DNA of 64,000 nt from Cunninghamia lanceolata (taxonomy: Eukaryota; Streptophyta; Pinopsida; Cupressales; Cupressaceae), in the NCBI GenBank assembly GCA_027924645.1, contig BSBN01001687.1, forward strand, positions 7,192,001 through 7,256,000, in the 5' to 3' direction. The position numbers and the translations under genes are program-made. The notes under the pieces were generated by a model that was not told the DNA's origin, made no database searches, and saw only the letters and a program-made list of their open reading frames with translations. This document shows, piece by piece, positions 1 to 10,730 of the stretch (position 1 is the stretch's first letter; the number at the start of each line of letters is the position of its first letter).

Positions 1-2131
1 AAAGTTCTTATTTCTTCCTTGGGTCTTAACACAATGTTGTTTGATGAATTGGTTAAGTTTAGGTACATCTCTGATTGCTTGTAGGAACGGAATTTCAATG
101 TTCAATTGCCTAATTTCTTGTAAAAGTTCTGATTCCAGGGTAGATTGGACTTGTTTTTGTAAGACCTTTTTTTGGGGGAACATGTTGTTTGAGGCGTTCT
201 GGGTATGGTGCTAGTTTTTCCATCTCTAGTGCATCTCTGGAGCTCTTATCAGAAATGTTTCCAAGGATGCTCTACGAAGTCATTCTTTTAGGAGGATCTC
301 TAGAGTTATCCAATGATGATTCTTTTAGCACTGTTTCGGTGGTAATCTCCTTTGGAAGCTGAGTGGATGGATTTTTAGGTTCCTCATCATTGGTTACTTC
401 AACTATAGTTGGAGGAGATGGTCTTGGGAATGCTTCCCCAAAACACAGCTAGAGATTATTGGGATATACAGCGTTAATACCAGACATGTTTTCTTGTTCT
501 GTCATGTAAACAACTGCTCCCTGTTTATTTCATGGATTTGGTATAGGTTGAGCTGGTAAGGGTGGTTGGCTAACTGGTTCATTTTGTGACTGACCTTGTG
601 TGTTGGAGGGTCCAGTTAGTAATGCTTGTTGTTGGGGTTGGAAACATCTAGGTTGTCCCCGGTATTGTTGATTGTATCCCTATTAAGGACCCCAATGAGG
701 CTGCATGTTTTGTGATCCAAACTGTGGTGGCCATTGTTGATTCCCCCAGGGCTGATTTTGCCAATGTTGGTTTTGCCATTGTTGATTTGGCCAATCCTGT
801 TGTCCCCAAGGAGGATTATTCTAAGGTCCATGCCAAGTTGGATTCCATTGATTATTTCTCCAATTAGAAGGCCCCCAATAAGAAGTTTGGTTTGGATACT
901 AATTATAAGGGAAATTTCCAGCTTGTTTTTGTCCTACATAATTCATCTCCTCCTCTATAATGGCATTCTTTTTACTTAGCCTTTTTAAGGCTGGAAGTTG
1001 ACTGCATTGATTGGTAGGATGTTCCCTATACAGATCTAACAAATCTCTACTTTATCTAAAGGGCATTCTCTCAACAGATATTTGTTCCTACGCCTAGGAC
1101 AACAGATGGAGAGTGGTTTAGTTGTCCTGTCCTGATCATTTGTTCTAGTTTTTGCTTGAATCCCATCTAATGTGGTATTCAGTTGGACTAGAATATCTAT
1201 TTTAAAATTTGTAATTTCCTCCATTAACTATCCTATTTCATTCTTCCCTTTGAAAGTTTTGGGTGTTCTCACTCCATCTTGGGTTCTGGAATGGTTCCTA
1301 CAGAGTTCTTCTATAGCAGGCATATCCATTTTGTTGATATTTCCTTTTCCCATCAGATCCAGTGCCTATTTTGATTCTTTGTCTAATCCTTTTACAAATA
1401 GGGTTCTGGCCAAAGAATGATTTACAGGGTTGCCATATCTTCTAAAAGAAAAGTTGAACCTATCCACATAATCCTCTAAGGTCTCTTCCTCTCTCTGTTT
1501 AATTTTGAATAATTCCTCATTCTTATCATTGACTCTACAATAGTCCTGGTTTTTTCCCAAGAGTTATGTCTCCATCTAATCCCAGGGAATGAATGGAGTT
1601 TTGGGGCACACCCATAAACCACTTCATTTCAGAATCTTTTAGGGTTGAGGGAAATAGTTTGAGTTTTTGATTATCTGATCCATAATCATAAGTTTGGCAT
1701 ACCACTTTGAATTCAAACAAAAATTGATCTGGATCCTCAGAAGCAAGACCACTGAAATTTGGCAAATGTGCAGGTGAAATATTTTTTATAGGGGCATTAT
1801 CTCCAGTAGCCAAGACAATGCGATATGAGAAGGTTCTCGAAGCCTAATTTTCCTCCTCTTCATGATTGTCATCCATGTCTAATACTGGTTCTTCTTCTTG
1901 AGGTTCTGGCAAAGGGTCTGCCTAGAATTTTTGTTGTAATTCTTGGATATAGTTAGCGAGTGGAAGATTTGGAGGATTTAAGGGAGTATTGAGTTGAGGT
2001 ACAACTTCCAAGGTAGGTTCCAGATGTCTCTCTTCAACAAGATCTTGTGCCACCCCACTGCTTTCTCCTATAGTCTGTTGATGGGGTGTCTATTTTATAT
2101 ATCTTCCTTTTGAATTTCTAGCTCTAACCAT
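1..2131 (-). pseudogene. Athila-lineage Ty3/gypsy gag, broken, runs off left edge
   Basis: Gag polyprotein of an LTR retrotransposon, read leftwards from an ATG at 2131-2129. The recognisable Gag core lies at about 1820-1370 (LPNFSGLASEDPDQFLFEFK, then LFPSTLKDSEMKWF, then a YVDRFNFSFRRYG-like segment in a shifted frame). It is followed by a Trp/Gln/Asn-rich stretch at about 720-850 with repeated WxNQQ units. At the left edge (about 1-130) is a stretch like the segment that precedes protease in Athila elements (IPFLQAIRDVPKLNQFIKQ). Frameshifts and several TAG stops break it, so no long ORF survives. The tRNA-Asp-type primer site just upstream supports the Athila assignment. Protease, RT and integrase, if present, lie outside the window. 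Confidence 0.75.
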
Positions 2132-2183
2132 ACAGATCTATCCTAAAACTATTTAGCTAAGTTTCCCTAATTAACATAGTATA

Positions 2184-2201
2184 TCCCCAACAACGGTGCC
2201 A
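2184..2201 (-). other. primer binding site, tRNA-Asp type
   Basis: On the minus strand this reads TGGCACCGTTGTTGGGGA. It matches the 3' end of plant tRNA-Asp with few mismatches, the primer typical of Athila elements. It lies four bases from the TG that opens the adjacent LTR on the plus strand, the normal LTR to primer-site spacing, and about 50 bases upstream of the gag ATG. Confidence 0.75.
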
Positions 2202-2205
2202 AAAA

Positions 2206-3473
2206 TGACAAGGGTTGTTTTACCTCATCATTTAATCACATTTCTTTTGTCAAATCCAGGCCTGTGTCCTTGGCTATCTACAATTAGGAATCCTATAGTT
2301 GCCAGTTTTATCTAACTAACTCTAATGACCTTTACGACTTTAATGAAACTAATATTACTGATCAATCTACTATGAAATGAATTCCAAGAATACTAAAAAC
2401 AAAACCAAACAATGAATTGCTTAAAGTAAATCTATATTATTCCTTTCAAATGAAACATGCATTTATCTATGGAAATAGTAACTATCTTCTTAAACAGAAT
2501 CAGAAATAACAAAACAATAGTACTAGCCTTCTGCCTTGGTGGTGAGAGTGGGCCCTTGCTCCACACCCTTAGGGATGAAAACTAAAGTAAAGAATCAACA
2601 CAAGAGAATAATATCACAACTCAATTCAGTCCAATTCCATCAGCTTTGTATTTAGAAAATATTTATGTCAAAATAAGATTACAGAAATTAGAAAAATAAT
2701 CGCTCTCTCTTTCTAGTGCCACTTCTGTAAGTTTATATCTAAATCTGTGATGAGAGATCACTTACCCTATTCTACTAGTTCCTCTATGAGATAACATCAA
2801 TCTCTTTATTCTACTAATTGTCTAACTATAGAGTAAATATCCATGCAATAAAAATAGATAGAGTGGAACAGAAGTCGACATCGGATCTGAGTCTTAGTTT
2901 TAAATACACTTGGGCAGTGAGGCCCTAAAATATAGGTATTTAAATTTGTTTATCAATAACTCGTGTAAAATCAAAAAGAGATAAAAACTTCCAGCAGTTA
3001 ACTATAGACTACCCTTAATTACTCAGGTGATGATTTGAGTAACATCAGGAGCATCCCGATCACCACTGGAAGTGTCTGACCAAAATCTGTGTTGGAAATC
3101 TGTACTGTTCTAAAGAGGCGCCGGAGATGTATGTTTCAGTCTTTAGCTCTGGAGATATGATTGTGACCTTCTTATTCAGCTCCGAAGATGCTCAAGACTT
3201 TAGTCCAGCTCCGGAGATGATTCACCTCCTTATCTCAAAATCTCTCCAATCAAATTAGAAACATTGGAGACCAGTCGTGGCATTCTGATGTTTGCTCCAG
3301 AGATCATTAGGACTACCTCCGGAGATGCACAAAATTGTCTACCCGAACACCTGCACCTGTTGATTCAAAAAGAGAAGATTTTTGCATATTTCCATCAATT
3401 CAATGCACATTAGTCCTTCAATCAAAAATCATGATTCTAAGTAATTCATCTCTTATTAATCATCGTTAGAACA
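2206..3473 (-). repeat. 5' LTR of the Athila-like element (boundary approximate)
   Basis: The inner end is well placed by the primer site: the minus-strand LTR ends CAACCCTTGTCA (plus 2206 onward TGACAAGGGTTG). The outer end is less certain. A CA at 3472-3473 gives a TG start on the minus strand, and copia LTR sequence begins a few bases further on. Length would be about 1.27 kb. It has no ORF of note and contains the clustered CTCCGGAGATG repeats at 3119-3327. Confidence 0.55.
3119..3327. repeat. six clustered copies of a CTCCGGAGATG motif
   Basis: Inside the LTR the 8-bp palindrome CTCCGGAG followed by ATG/ATA recurs, exact or with one or two changes, at about 3119, 3147, 3179, 3209, 3295 and 3317. 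Spacing is irregular (roughly 20-85 bp), so this is a dispersed cluster rather than a tandem satellite. Position in the LTR suggests protein-binding sites, but that is inference. Confidence 0.6.
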
Positions 3474-3477
3474 ATCT

Positions 3478-4102
3478 TGTTAGCCTATTTTGGTGCAGTC
3501 ATCAAGACAATGGAATAAGAAGGGAGAAAAAGAGAGGTAAAAAGGTATATTTCATGGGTGCTACATGGCACTCATTAGAGAGCACAAGTCTATATTAATC
3601 TTTAAATAAAGAGTATATAATCAACAAACTTCTCCCTTCAATCTAATAGCATTCTGGTAGTACCTATGTAGCTATAAATAACCCATGAAACCTCTATCCA
3701 ATGCATACAATATATAGAGAAGAGTTGAGAGGAAAAAACACAAGTGGCTTCCATGCATCTTTGACCAATCCACTTCATGGGTGCACGTCTCCAAAAGTGG
3801 TACTCCAATGTGAGATCACTAAACATGTGGGACCCACCTAGTAACGAAGAAGATGTCCACTATCGCCCCTAGCACCTAGGGATGGAAAATTGGTGATAAT
3901 GAGCTCTAATCAATTTGTAATTGCCACTATCATACTCCACCTTCCTCCTTGAATGCCATTACAACTAATATTCCAAGTCAACTGGGACAATAATAATAAA
4001 ATAATAATATCTCTAAACTACATGGGCACCCAAGTACCCATTCTAAGGAAGTTGTAGATGCAACAACATAAATTAGGATTACAATTAAATATCCCACTAA
4101 CA
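3478..4102 (-). repeat. 3' LTR of a truncated copia element, 625 bp
   Basis: The LTR has perfect 6-bp terminal inverted repeats (TGTTAG...CTAACA). On the minus strand it starts directly after a purine tract (AAATGGGAGAA, plus 4103-4113), which in turn follows the copia RNase H/pol C-terminus. A CTCTATATATTG TATA-like sequence lies on the minus strand near 3710-3720. All this matches the 3' end of a Ty1/copia element read leftwards. Confidence 0.8.
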
Positions 4103-4124
4103 TTCTCCCATTTGATATTATACA

Positions 4125-6320
4125 TTTTAATGACATGAGAGGAACCATAAATAAATCAAGTACAAGATGCAAGACCATGGCCTTCCTACACCAGGAGAAC
4201 TTATCTATGCTTACTAGTTTTTTAATCAAATATTCAACATTCTCTTAAGTTTTATCTTTCTTTAACATGACCTTATCATTCTCCACCATCTTATGAACAA
4301 AGTTGTACTATAAATCAACATTCTTGGTGCAAGCATGGTACATAGGATTCTTGACCAAATAGATAGCACTCTAACTATCACATCTAATCTAAACCACCCT
4401 ACAATCAAAACCAACTCCTAAACATTGTCTCTATAACCATAATACCTCTTTATAGGCATGTGTAGTAGCCGTATACTCTAATTAAATAGTAGAAAAAGAA
4501 ACAATGGAATGACTCTTACTCATCCAACTGATAACACCACCAAACAAAGAAAACACATAGCCACTAGTGGACCTTTGACTTTCCAAGTCACCTACCCTAT
4601 TTGCATCAACAAAGCCCTTTATGTCCAATAACTTACCCACATCGTTAGAACCATGATTACATAGGTAATAATTATAAGTCCTTTGCAAATATCTAAATAC
4701 TCTTAACATGAGCCTAATGCTCTCTACCAAGGTTAGATATAAACCTGCTACGAACTGTCACTGCTTGGGCAATATCTAGTCTAATACAAATCATTGCATA
4801 CATTAGGTTACCAACATCACTAGTATAAGGAACATTATACATATCCTCTACATCATCATTCAACTTAGGACACTATCCAATAAAATTTTAATGCTTATAG
4901 GTCAAAAAATACTCATTGGTTTGTAATCATGCATAGCATACAACCACAAAAAAGTGTCAACACACTTACTCTAATCCAAAGCTTTCTATGAGCTTGGGCT
5001 CTACTAATTTTCATTCCCAAAATCAACTTTTCTACCCCTAGATCCTTCATTTCAAATGCTCTAGAAAGTTGAGTTTTAAGCTCCCTAATCATTGCCTTAC
5101 TATTACTAATAAACATGTCATCCATGTACCAGATAATAATTAGAATTTGAGAATTAATACATTTAATATAAACATAGTGATCCTCTTCACTTCCAACAAA
5201 ACCCAACTTCAAAGTAAATGCATTAAATTTTTGATACTTCATCCAAGGCAATTGTTTCAAACCATACAAAGACTATTTTAACATGTAAATCAAAATTTCT
5301 TTCCCTTTTACCTCAAACCAATCTGGTTGCTGCATATAGATTTCGTCTTCAATATCCCCATGTAAGAAAGTAGTTTTAACATCAATTTTATCAATCTCAA
5401 AATCACAAGCTACAAAAATAAATAACATGAATCAAATGAAAGGTAACTTAGCAACAAGAGAGAAAATTTCACCAAAATCAACACCCTCTGTCTTGGAGTA
5501 GCCCTTGGTCACTATCTGGCCTTGTACCTCTCTAACTGACCATCTACTATGAATCTCCTTTTGTACACCCACTTGCAACCAATGGGCTTTCTTCCCTCAG
5601 GAAAACAAATAGGATCCCACGTGTCACAGTTATCCAAGGCCATTGTTTCCTCTTGCATGACTTGCATCCAAGATTCACTATCCTTCAAAGAGAGAGCCTT
5701 CCTAAAATATCTTAGTTCATCATCAATACATAATAAATAAGGTACACAATGGAAATCTAGTGGGCTATACCTATCAATTGGGTTTCACTGTCTTGTGGAT
5801 TGTCTTAAGGGTGGAATAAGGGCTTCTTTGTGTTTCTCTACATACTCATTTTTCTTAGAACTCTCACCCAATCCTCTTCTTCCTCTTCGTCCTCTAATCT
5901 ACCATTTTGTTCTTCAACATGTACATCTTCCTTATTTTTGATCTTAGTCTCAAAATGCATTTTTTCCCTTTCTTGTTTTTTCTTTGGCTATAAAGGACCT
6001 AAAAAAGCTCAAAACTCTTTGAAAATATTTTTTTCTAGAATAAATCATTTTCTAGGTTAGTGCATTTCAAATCTTATAACATTTTACATTCTCACCATAA
6101 CCAAGAAAGATGCATTTTAAAAAATTTTAGATCTAGTTTAGATCACTTTTCTTTTAGCACATAAATGAAATCATCACAACCAAATACTCTTAAATATAAA
6201 ATATAAGGTTTCTTACATGTCCACACTTCATAAGGAGTTTTGGAAACAAGAACAAAATAAGGAGATCAATTAATTAAGTAATTGTTGACTTTTTTAGTCT
6301 TCCCGGTCTCAAATAATCAT
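4125..6320 (-). pseudogene. copia pol fragment: integrase C-terminus, RT, RNase H
   Basis: Read leftwards, the order is: integrase C-terminal segment near 6240-6080 (TPYEVWTCKKPY and a VFGCDDFIYV stretch); linker; RT from about 5740, including VKTTFLHGD-like sequence near 5360, SLYGLKQ near 5260 and an active-site YMDDM near 5115-5130 (usual copia form YVDDM); then RNase H with RSTSGYVFSLFGG at about 4560 and CDSQSAIYL near 4370. The end of pol (KLVSIDKFSWCRKAM) runs into the purine tract and LTR. Numerous stops and frameshifts. Gag, protease and most of integrase are missing upstream of about 6320, so this is a 5'-truncated copy. Confidence 0.8.
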
Positions 6321-7432
6321 GTTGTGTATTTAAAAGAAGGGATCTTATTAGTCTTGTTTAGAACCTTGTCTATGTCTAATAGGTTTTAAAAGGTATAACA
6401 GGGTTTTTATAATACAAAATATATCCTTTTGTCATTACATTTGATGTTTTAGAGTGTTAGAAGTTTTAAGAAGTTAAAAAACTCTAAAAGGCATGCGCAT
6501 CTATTTTGTAAGGAGTCTTAGTGTTGAAAATTAGTTCAAAGTATTTAGGATTAGGTTTTGAGTCTTTTAGGTTTAGGTTTGAAGAGAAAGGTTGTTTGAA
6601 CTATCTTGCCTAATCTTGCAGGTTTCTAGCTTTGTGAAAAGAGCATGACAGATGGTTTTTGGACTATGAGACTCCTCGAGAATGAAGGAAAGGCCATGAA
6701 GAATAAATAAATTTTTGTTTCAAGTCTACTGATTTGTTGAAATACACATTGTGTATTTTTAGATCATTTGAAATACACAATATGTATTTTAACTTTCTAG
6801 GGTTTCATTGTCATACACATTGTATGTGAGATCATCTTCAAGGTTGTATAAGACCATTTCAACAGTGTGTATTAACATATTTAAGGTTTGTATAAGACCA
6901 TTTCAATAGTTGTGTATAAAGTATCTCATGGGTCTGTGAAAGACCATCTTCACAGGGTATATTAAGACCTTTAGGGATTGTGGAAGACCTTATACATAGT
7001 GTGTACAAGTTTTTTCAAGGTTTGTGAAAGCTTTAGAAGCTCTGTAGAAGTTATGAAGGTCTGTATAAATAGTAATGATAGGTCTGTTGTATTCTTCATT
7101 AGACTTTGAAGTCCAATATAGGATCACCATGAGGTCCAAGACAAATCTAGTTGATAGCAAGACTAGGAGTTATGTTTGTATCTTTATCATGGTGGGTTGT
7201 GCTTCTTCTTCTACATATTGGATGCTTGGTATAAGAGTGGTTTTGGAAAGAGTGATAGCATAGCACCAAAGGTGACCAAACTGCCTAACCATGTTCCTTA
7301 TGCAAATATTTCCTATAAAAGTCTGACAATAGAAAAAGTTGTTTAGAATTGGTTCTAGTTTGAAGGTAATGTGTTCAAGTTTTTTAGAGGAGGTACAATG
7401 TTTCCCAAGATGTAGATAAGTATGCTGATAAC
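6321..7432. other. non-coding stretch with degenerate repeats
   Basis: No convincing gene. From about 6735 to 6830 short palindrome-like words (ACACATTGTGTAT, ACACAATATGTAT, ACACATTGTATGT) recur. From about 6838 to 7060 a degenerate unit of roughly 50-60 bp with the core GTATAAGACCATTTCAA recurs about five times, increasingly diverged rightwards. The origin of this stretch is not recognisable. Confidence 0.5.
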
Positions 7433-7876
7433 ATGCCATGTGAAATTGATCGACTTACACATGTGTATACCTTTATTCTTAATCTTGATGCAATGTATAG
7501 CATTCTTATTGACAACACTAAAAAAGAATCTAGGAGTTTGTATAAGGATTGCCTGAGTTATTACCAGTAAAGAATATCAAGGATCCTGATGCAAAAGCTT
7601 GAGGATTGAGATGATAAGGAATTCATTCTTGGTCCAGGAGACAAGAAACCTAAGGGATATGATGACATACCATAGGAAATAACTGATCCATATGCCACTA
7701 AGCCAAAGGATTGGGATGATGAGGAAGATGGTGAATGGAAATCTCCCACTATTCCAAACCCATAATACAAAGGTGTCTGGAAGCCCAAGAAAATCAAGAA
7801 TCCAAACTTCAAGGGCAAGTGGAAGGCTCCATTGATTAACAATCCTAAATTCAAGGATGATCTTGAGCTCTACATG
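7433..7876 (+). pseudogene. CRT: calreticulin retro-pseudogene fragment (P-domain)
   Basis: Translation from 7433 gives the end of the calreticulin N-domain (MPCEIDRLTHVYTFIL, then YSILIDN) followed by the P-domain calcium-binding repeats: KDPDAK, KEFIxGPGDKKPKGYDDIP, ITDPYATKPKDWDDEEDGEW, then the second repeat type ([19 protein letters not shown]) and FKDDLELY. Calreticulin is an ER-lumen lectin chaperone that binds calcium. Here the frame is broken by a pair of compensating shifts near 7560-7605 and stops at a Trp codon (TGA), a Lys codon (TAG) and TAA before YKG. Homology stops abruptly at both ends. Plant calreticulin genes have many introns, but this stretch of about 440 bp has none, which points to a reverse-transcribed copy. 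Calnexin is a poorer match because the DPELY-type end and repeat spacing are those of calreticulin. Confidence 0.85.
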
Positions 7877-9034
7877 GTGGTACCTGCTTAGGTTTTAGGG
7901 TTTTGAGTCAGTTTCATGCAAGTATTTTCCTATTTTCCTTAAAACCCTAAGTCTTATGGTTGAGAGTTTACTTTATGTTCTATTTTGTTGTTGACCGTCT
8001 ATCCTAAGTTCCCGGTCAGCTAAGTTATAACCTTATTCCTTTTATGTCATGAGTTGACTAGCCCCAAGTCTTGAGTTATCCATTCTAGCCCATTAAATCA
8101 TATGCATTGCTAAGTCTTCGTTTTATATCCTTGTGAGGGTCTAAAAGTGCAATTTGGCAAGATATCGCAAGCCCGCACAATGCTGAAGGTGACATCATGT
8201 TTGCATCGTAGGGCTGTGAGGTGAAGACAAGTGTCAAGGACATCGTGGCCTATAGCCAAAATTTTGATGTTCCTTTTGAACGAATAGCATGGAGCTAGGT
8301 GTCGAAGGAATCGAGTGAAGTAGTGGGGCCACAGATATTGAAGATCTGACGGTAGTGCACCCTTGTAGGAGAATCTTGTTTGCAGGGAAGATTATCTACT
8401 CTATTGTGAGATGGCGACACATGGCAGGTCCCCAAAGGAAGGAAAAAGGTACATGTAGTGGAAATCCACATGGAAGCCTTAGCGCGCACTCGCAGAGCCA
8501 AATAAAGGTGGCCCAATTTCTACTGCGCTACTGCAAAAAGTCAACAAGAGGGAGCATCTGAGATGGAATGTCTTGATTGGTTGGTGAATTTTCACATGAA
8601 AGGTCTAGATTTTTGAGTCTTGCGATTGATTCTGAGAGCTCAATTTTACAATATGAAGATTATATCAACGACTGAAATTTAAATTTTATGTGTAGACATT
8701 GGAAGTGACCCATGTATCATGAATTCACAGTAATGGCTGAAAAGGCATGCATTTATGCACTGAGCCCTAATCTATAAGTTCAACTAAAGTTGAAGATAAG
8801 GGTTTTTCGTAGCATTTTCATAAACACAAAGAGGATTTCTATGCAGCGAGCAACTAGGTGAGAAGACATTGTGATTTCAAGCGCTTCTGCAACCAAAAAT
8901 AGTAAGTCTTTCTTTTCTGATGTGTTTATTTGAGTTCAATGGCTTCCTGCTAGAGGAATTTTAAGCATTTTCAAAAGAGAAAAACCCTAGTTTGGTAGAA
9001 AACGGTTCCAAAAATAAGTCAAACAAGTCAGCCT
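7877..9034. other. no gene seen; possible leader of the ORF fragment that follows
   Basis: No coding similarity is apparent. Short ORFs near 8300-8560 overlap on both strands and look like chance. Close to the right end a donor-like GTAAGTC (about 8900) precedes the ORF fragment at 9035, mirroring the 5'-UTR intron found in front of the related LTR ORFs further right. Confidence 0.35.
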
Positions 9035-9412
9035 TTGACTTCTAAAAGGAGTTTGGATGAGGATTTGATGAAACAGTTGCCTGGGTCTTCAAGAAGGCCA
9101 GTGAATGCACACGGACTAGGTGGGCCTGATGATAGATTGTTAGATTTGTGTTCTGGGTGCCGAGATGCTAAATTGTTTGTGCATGGGTGGACTCTATTTA
9201 AGCACTGGCATGACATGAAGGAATACAAAGCCCTTGTTTGTAATAATTGGAATTTGGATGTGGTGAAACTAATGTGCCCTAATGTATTTATAAACCCTAA
9301 TCTTGTGAGGGCTACTGCACAGAGATATGACCCTGCCTCCAGGGCTGTTAGGGCAGGAAATGGTGAAATAATTGTGTATGCAAGAAAAATCAGATTTATA
9401 AGATCAAAATGA
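9035..9412 (+). pseudogene. N-terminal fragment of the LTR-ORF family
   Basis: A 125-codon open frame. Its second half (LMCPNVFINPNLVRATAQRYDP, then RAVRAGNGEIIVYA) aligns by eye with residues about 45-95 of the intact protein at 36,331-39,516 (AILCPELVQECINRYDPQNR, then NANGDVLFSV). The first half differs. Similarity ends just after GEIIVYA, and the sequence then enters AT-rich DNA, so the copy is truncated or interrupted there. It is a distant third subfamily of the same protein. Function unknown. Confidence 0.6.
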
Positions 9413-10575
9413 ATGCAAATCAAAAGCAAAGTCACCTAGATTGCTTGATTCCTTGGTTGGATTGTGGATTGCTTCTCAATAGTGAACAATCATAGTTGCC
9501 ATAGCTGCAATGATAATGGATGATATGCTCAAAATGCTCAATGAATACTCAATATGCATAGGATGATAATCTGGAAGCTTTCAAGATTGTGTGGGATGAT
9601 CATGAAATGAGGTGAGAGTGTGTTTATATAGCTCTCTACTAAGATTGATCAATAGTGGAGATTAGGAGGCTACATGAATGGCTAAGATTGAACAAGAAGC
9701 TTCGATGAATGTGTACAAGACAACTGTCCATAAAAAAGCTTTTATTAAATGATTGTAGTTGGTTTGTTGGTAATACTAAAATTGACTTTCTTAAAATAGA
9801 GTGCTTTTCTATTTTAAGGATTAGATGATGTGGATGATTGATTTTAGAACCAATTAAATCATTTTTGTATTTGATTTAGGATAGGCCTTATCTTGTACAC
9901 ATAGAAGAATGTGATAAGATAAGAAGATGATAAGATAAAAACAAATTAAATAAATAAATTCATTTAATTTATTTTTAAATAATAGAGGAGAATGTCAAAT
10001 TTAGAGTGAACATAAATTAAATAAATAAATTTATTTAATTTATTTAGATGATGAGAAGATAAATAAATAAAATATGGATTTTATTTATTTATAAGAGGAA
10101 TAATGAAATAATTAAACAATTAAAGATTGCTTCATTATTGATAGAAATAGAATAAAAATAGATGATAATGGATGAAATTAATTTAAAAAATATAATTTAT
10201 TTAATTAATGATATAAAAGGGATGGTTTACAGGAAAATACTTGTTTGACACAAGTGTGTTAGACGAAATCGACATATGCAAGGTGAATGATGCGACAAAT
10301 TGACAATAATGAAAAGGAGTCAATTTTGGGTGTCTACATTTTGCCCCTCTTTGAGACAATGTCTGTTAGGACATTGTTTCAAACAAGATGAAACTGATAC
10401 ATTGAGATAAACCTGTTACATCCCGGTGAAGATGGTGGTGGTGCCCCTCAAGAGGAAATCCAGGCTACCGGGAAAAAGACTCGGTTGACTAGCAATTAAA
10501 AGGAATGGGATGAAGATGGACTAGGCTGACACGAAGAAATTAGGGTTTGGCTCAAAAGAAAGATTAGGGTTTGTC
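9413..10575. other. AT-rich non-coding DNA, probable LTR remnant
   Basis: Between about 9930 and 10,220 the sequence is a run of TAAATAAATTTATTTAATTT-like low-complexity words. Near 10,330-10,360 is GTGTCTACATTTTGCCCC followed by CTCTTTGAGACAATG, which resembles an LTR/internal junction, but I could not pair it with a second copy or find a target duplication. No ORF. Confidence 0.4.
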
Positions 10576-10577
10576 TC

Positions 10578-10586
10578 TATAAATAG
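10578..10586 (+). promoter_or_regulatory. TATA box upstream of the PMD pseudogene
   Basis: TATAAATAG in a normal plant context, about 150 bp upstream of the first plausible ATG (10,731) of the PMD gene remnant. Position and strand fit a core promoter for that gene. Confidence 0.5.
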
Positions 10587-10730
10587 GCTACCAAGGCTCA
10601 ATCCAACTCATTTGTGCTATTTTCTTTGAGAAATCTAGAGCTCTGAGTGTTTGGAGTGCTTCAGGATTTATGAGAGCTTTGAGGATGCCAATTCCACGTG
10701 CAGATCATTGAGCTGAGAGAGTGAGGACCC

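Noticed and set aside
616..979. Hydrophobic plus-strand ORF (734-979) as a membrane protein
   Set aside because: It is the antisense of the Trp/Gln/Asn-rich Gag segment read on the minus strand.
7433..7876. A functional calreticulin gene
   Set aside because: In-frame stops, frameshifts, and only the middle of the protein is present.
8295..8561. Overlapping short ORFs on both strands
   Set aside because: No similarity to anything recognised, low-quality composition, and opposite-strand overlap. Treated as chance.
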